The notes below the pieces were generated by a model. That model saw nothing but the letters and a program-made list of their open reading frames with translations, did no database searches and was not told where the DNA came from. From UBA7672 sp965279205 (lineage in GTDB: Bacteria > Pseudomonadota > Alphaproteobacteria > Caulobacterales > Hyphomonadaceae), in the NCBI GenBank assembly GCA_965279205.1, contig OZ257144.1:4092001-4156000 (forward strand): 64,000 nucleotides of DNA, written 5' to 3'. This document shows, one piece after another, positions 62,848-64,000 of this stretch (position 1 is its first letter; every line of letters begins with the position of its first letter). A program made the translations under genes and the position numbers.

Positions 62848-64000
62848 TCAGTCTTCGGAGTCGCCGCCGTCCTCGCCTGCCCGATCATCACCGGGAACGT
62901 CATCGCCAGAGGCTTCGGCGGGCGCATCATCACTACCGCCATCTGCCCCCGCGTTGCCAGCTTCGCCTTCACCGCCACGACCCCTGCCACGGCGACGGCG
63001 GCGGCGCTTGCGCTTGCCGGCGTCCTGACCGTCGCGCGGCTGGCCCGCATCGGCTTCCGCGGTCGTTTCATCCTCGCCCACCGCTTCAACCTCAACGGTC
63101 TCACCTTCAGCCAAAGGCTCGGCGCGTGGCGGACGCTGGTCCTGCCGCTCCGGACGCGTATCCGGGCGTGCGGGGCGCAGCAGGAAGACGGTCGAAGCCG
63201 TTTCGTCGGTGAAGGCTTTCAGCGCCTCAATGGCCTGACCCGTGACGAACTTGCGGCGCAGTTCGCGGAACGAGCGCGCGGCAGACCGCAGTGGCGCAAG
63301 CGTCAGCTTCTCCTTGCCGAGCGTCACTTCGAACGTCTCATTGCCCGCGAGCGAGTTTTCGAGATTCTCGGCTGCCCACGGCAGGAAGGCCGCGGCCAGT
63401 TCATCGGCGAACAGCGGCGCCAGCGTTTCCTTCAGGTCGTCGAGCGCGGCGAACGGGCCAGACGCGGTCGGCGCCGACATGAATTCGCACCATTTGGCGA
63501 CGAACTCGCCGTCCTTCTCAATGATCTTGGCGGGTGTCGGATCTTTCAGCATCTGGATCAGCTGACCAGCGATGGCGAAGTCCGCGATTGAGGGACGGCC
63601 GCCGAAGATGAAGAGATGCTTCTTGAGATGGTCATCGAGCAGCTTGATGAAACGCTTGAACGATTTCTCGACCGCTCCTCCCAGCTCGCCTTCGAGCTGC
63701 ATGGTCTTCAGCTGCGCCGTCATCGTCTCGATGGCGAGGTCTTCCGCAGCCTTGCGGTCTTCCGGCGGCGTCGTGACGTAATAGTCATCGATCGAGCGCG
63801 CGGCCGCGAGCTTCTGATCCTTCTTGCGCGTCCAGCGATAGTGGAAGGCTGCCTTGGCGAGCCACACGTCGGCATACTCTTCCAGCACGCACGCTAGGAA
63901 AGACGTGACCGGATCGGCCGGCGTCGCGGAGGGCTCCGGGCTGTCGGCCTCAAGCGCTTCCATCATCGGCGTGGTGTCGTGGACGGCAAAGCCCGACGAC
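62848..64000 (-). CDS. GST-like protein with Arg/Gly-rich C-terminal tail, 5' truncated
   Basis: The frame remains open to the right edge (SSGFAVHDTTPMMEALEADSP before the first in-window ATG), so the N-terminal thioredoxin-like part lies outside the window. The visible part holds the helical GST C-terminal domain (HLFIFGGRPSIADFAIAGQ). The tail is a Lys/Arg run (KRKRRRRRRGRGRGG) between acidic repeats. A nucleic-acid-binding role of the tail is inference. Confidence 0.75.
   Translation of the reverse strand, partial: SSGFAVHDTTPMMEALEADSPEPSATPADPVTSFLACVLEEYADVWLAKAAFHYRWTRKKDQKLAAARSIDDYYVTTPPEDRKAAEDLAIETMTAQLKTMQLEGELGGAVEKSFKRFIKLLDDHLKKHLFIFGGRPSIADFAIAGQLIQMLKDPTPAKIIEKDGEFVAKWCEFMSAPTASGPFAALDDLKETLAPLFADELAAAFLPWAAENLENSLAGNETFEVTLGKEKLTLAPLRSAARSFRELRRKFVTGQAIEALKAFTDETASTVFLLRPARPDTRPERQDQRPPRAEPLAEGETVEVEAVGEDETTAEADAGQPRDGQDAGKRKRRRRRRGRGRGGEGEAGNAGADGGSDDAPAEASGDDVPGDDRAGEDGGDSED

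Overview
The window is GC-rich chromosomal DNA of an alphaproteobacterium. A Caulobacterales/Hyphomonas-like host is the best guess. This is inferred from a CpdR-type receiver protein, XRE regulators of the alphaproteobacterial type, glutamine-dependent NAD synthetase, an acyl-CoA carboxylase beta chain and general codon use; no rRNA or other definitive marker is present. LAYOUT. 1-2.4 kb: a compact group of small genes (two GNAT-like proteins, an isochorismatase-fold protein lacking its catalytic residues, a 71-aa protein, an XRE regulator). 2.4-5.7 kb: an FAD oxidoreductase and NAD synthetase. 5.7-23 kb: a surface-polysaccharide locus with CDP-glucose synthesis and 4,6-dehydration, a zinc-motif sugar methyltransferase, an RmlC-like epimerase, a GSA-type aminotransferase, a PIG-L deacetylase, a DUF4910 hydrolase, a 2OG-Fe(II) oxygenase, a pyruvyl transferase, a flippase, three glycosyltransferases and a GH140-like lipoprotein. 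23.3-25.7 kb: tRNA-Arg(CCG) with a large serine recombinase whose reading frame ends inside the tRNA, followed by its small accessory genes; this is the left edge of an integrated island. 25.7-35.7 kb: accessory DNA with degenerate repeats, a possible HEPN-like protein, a trypsin-like protease, and a complete type III CBASS anti-phage locus. The CBASS locus has divergent HTH/ImmA-type regulators (CapH/CapP-like), a CD-NTase, a bacterial HORMA protein, a TRIP13-like AAA+ ATPase and a TIR-SAVED effector. Three further co-directional genes follow it tightly: an unknown 188-aa protein, a DUF3800 protein and a frameshifted unknown gene. 35.8-42.1 kb: an RHS polymorphic toxin with an adjacent candidate immunity gene and small secreted proteins. 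42.6-64 kb: core-like genes, comprising a TraB/GumN lipoprotein, a cobalamin riboswitch driving btuB-btuF-btuC-btuD, a redoxin/haem/monooxygenase-like fusion, tRNA-Val(GAC), cpdR, N-formylglutamate amidohydrolase, XRE, HisN-type phosphatase, TerB-like protein, alpha/beta hydrolase, SCP2, acyl-CoA carboxylase, MHYT hybrid histidine kinase, a lipoprotein methyltransferase, Hsp20 with a possible ROSE-type thermometer, rhomboid protease, and a GST-like protein with an Arg/Gly-rich tail that runs off the right edge. HOW THEY WORK TOGETHER. The most notable system is the CBASS locus. In known systems HORMA and TRIP13 gate the nucleotide cyclase, the SAVED module binds the cyclic product, and the TIR domain destroys NAD. 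The extra downstream genes and the neighbouring protease and HEPN-like genes are not part of any CBASS type I know.
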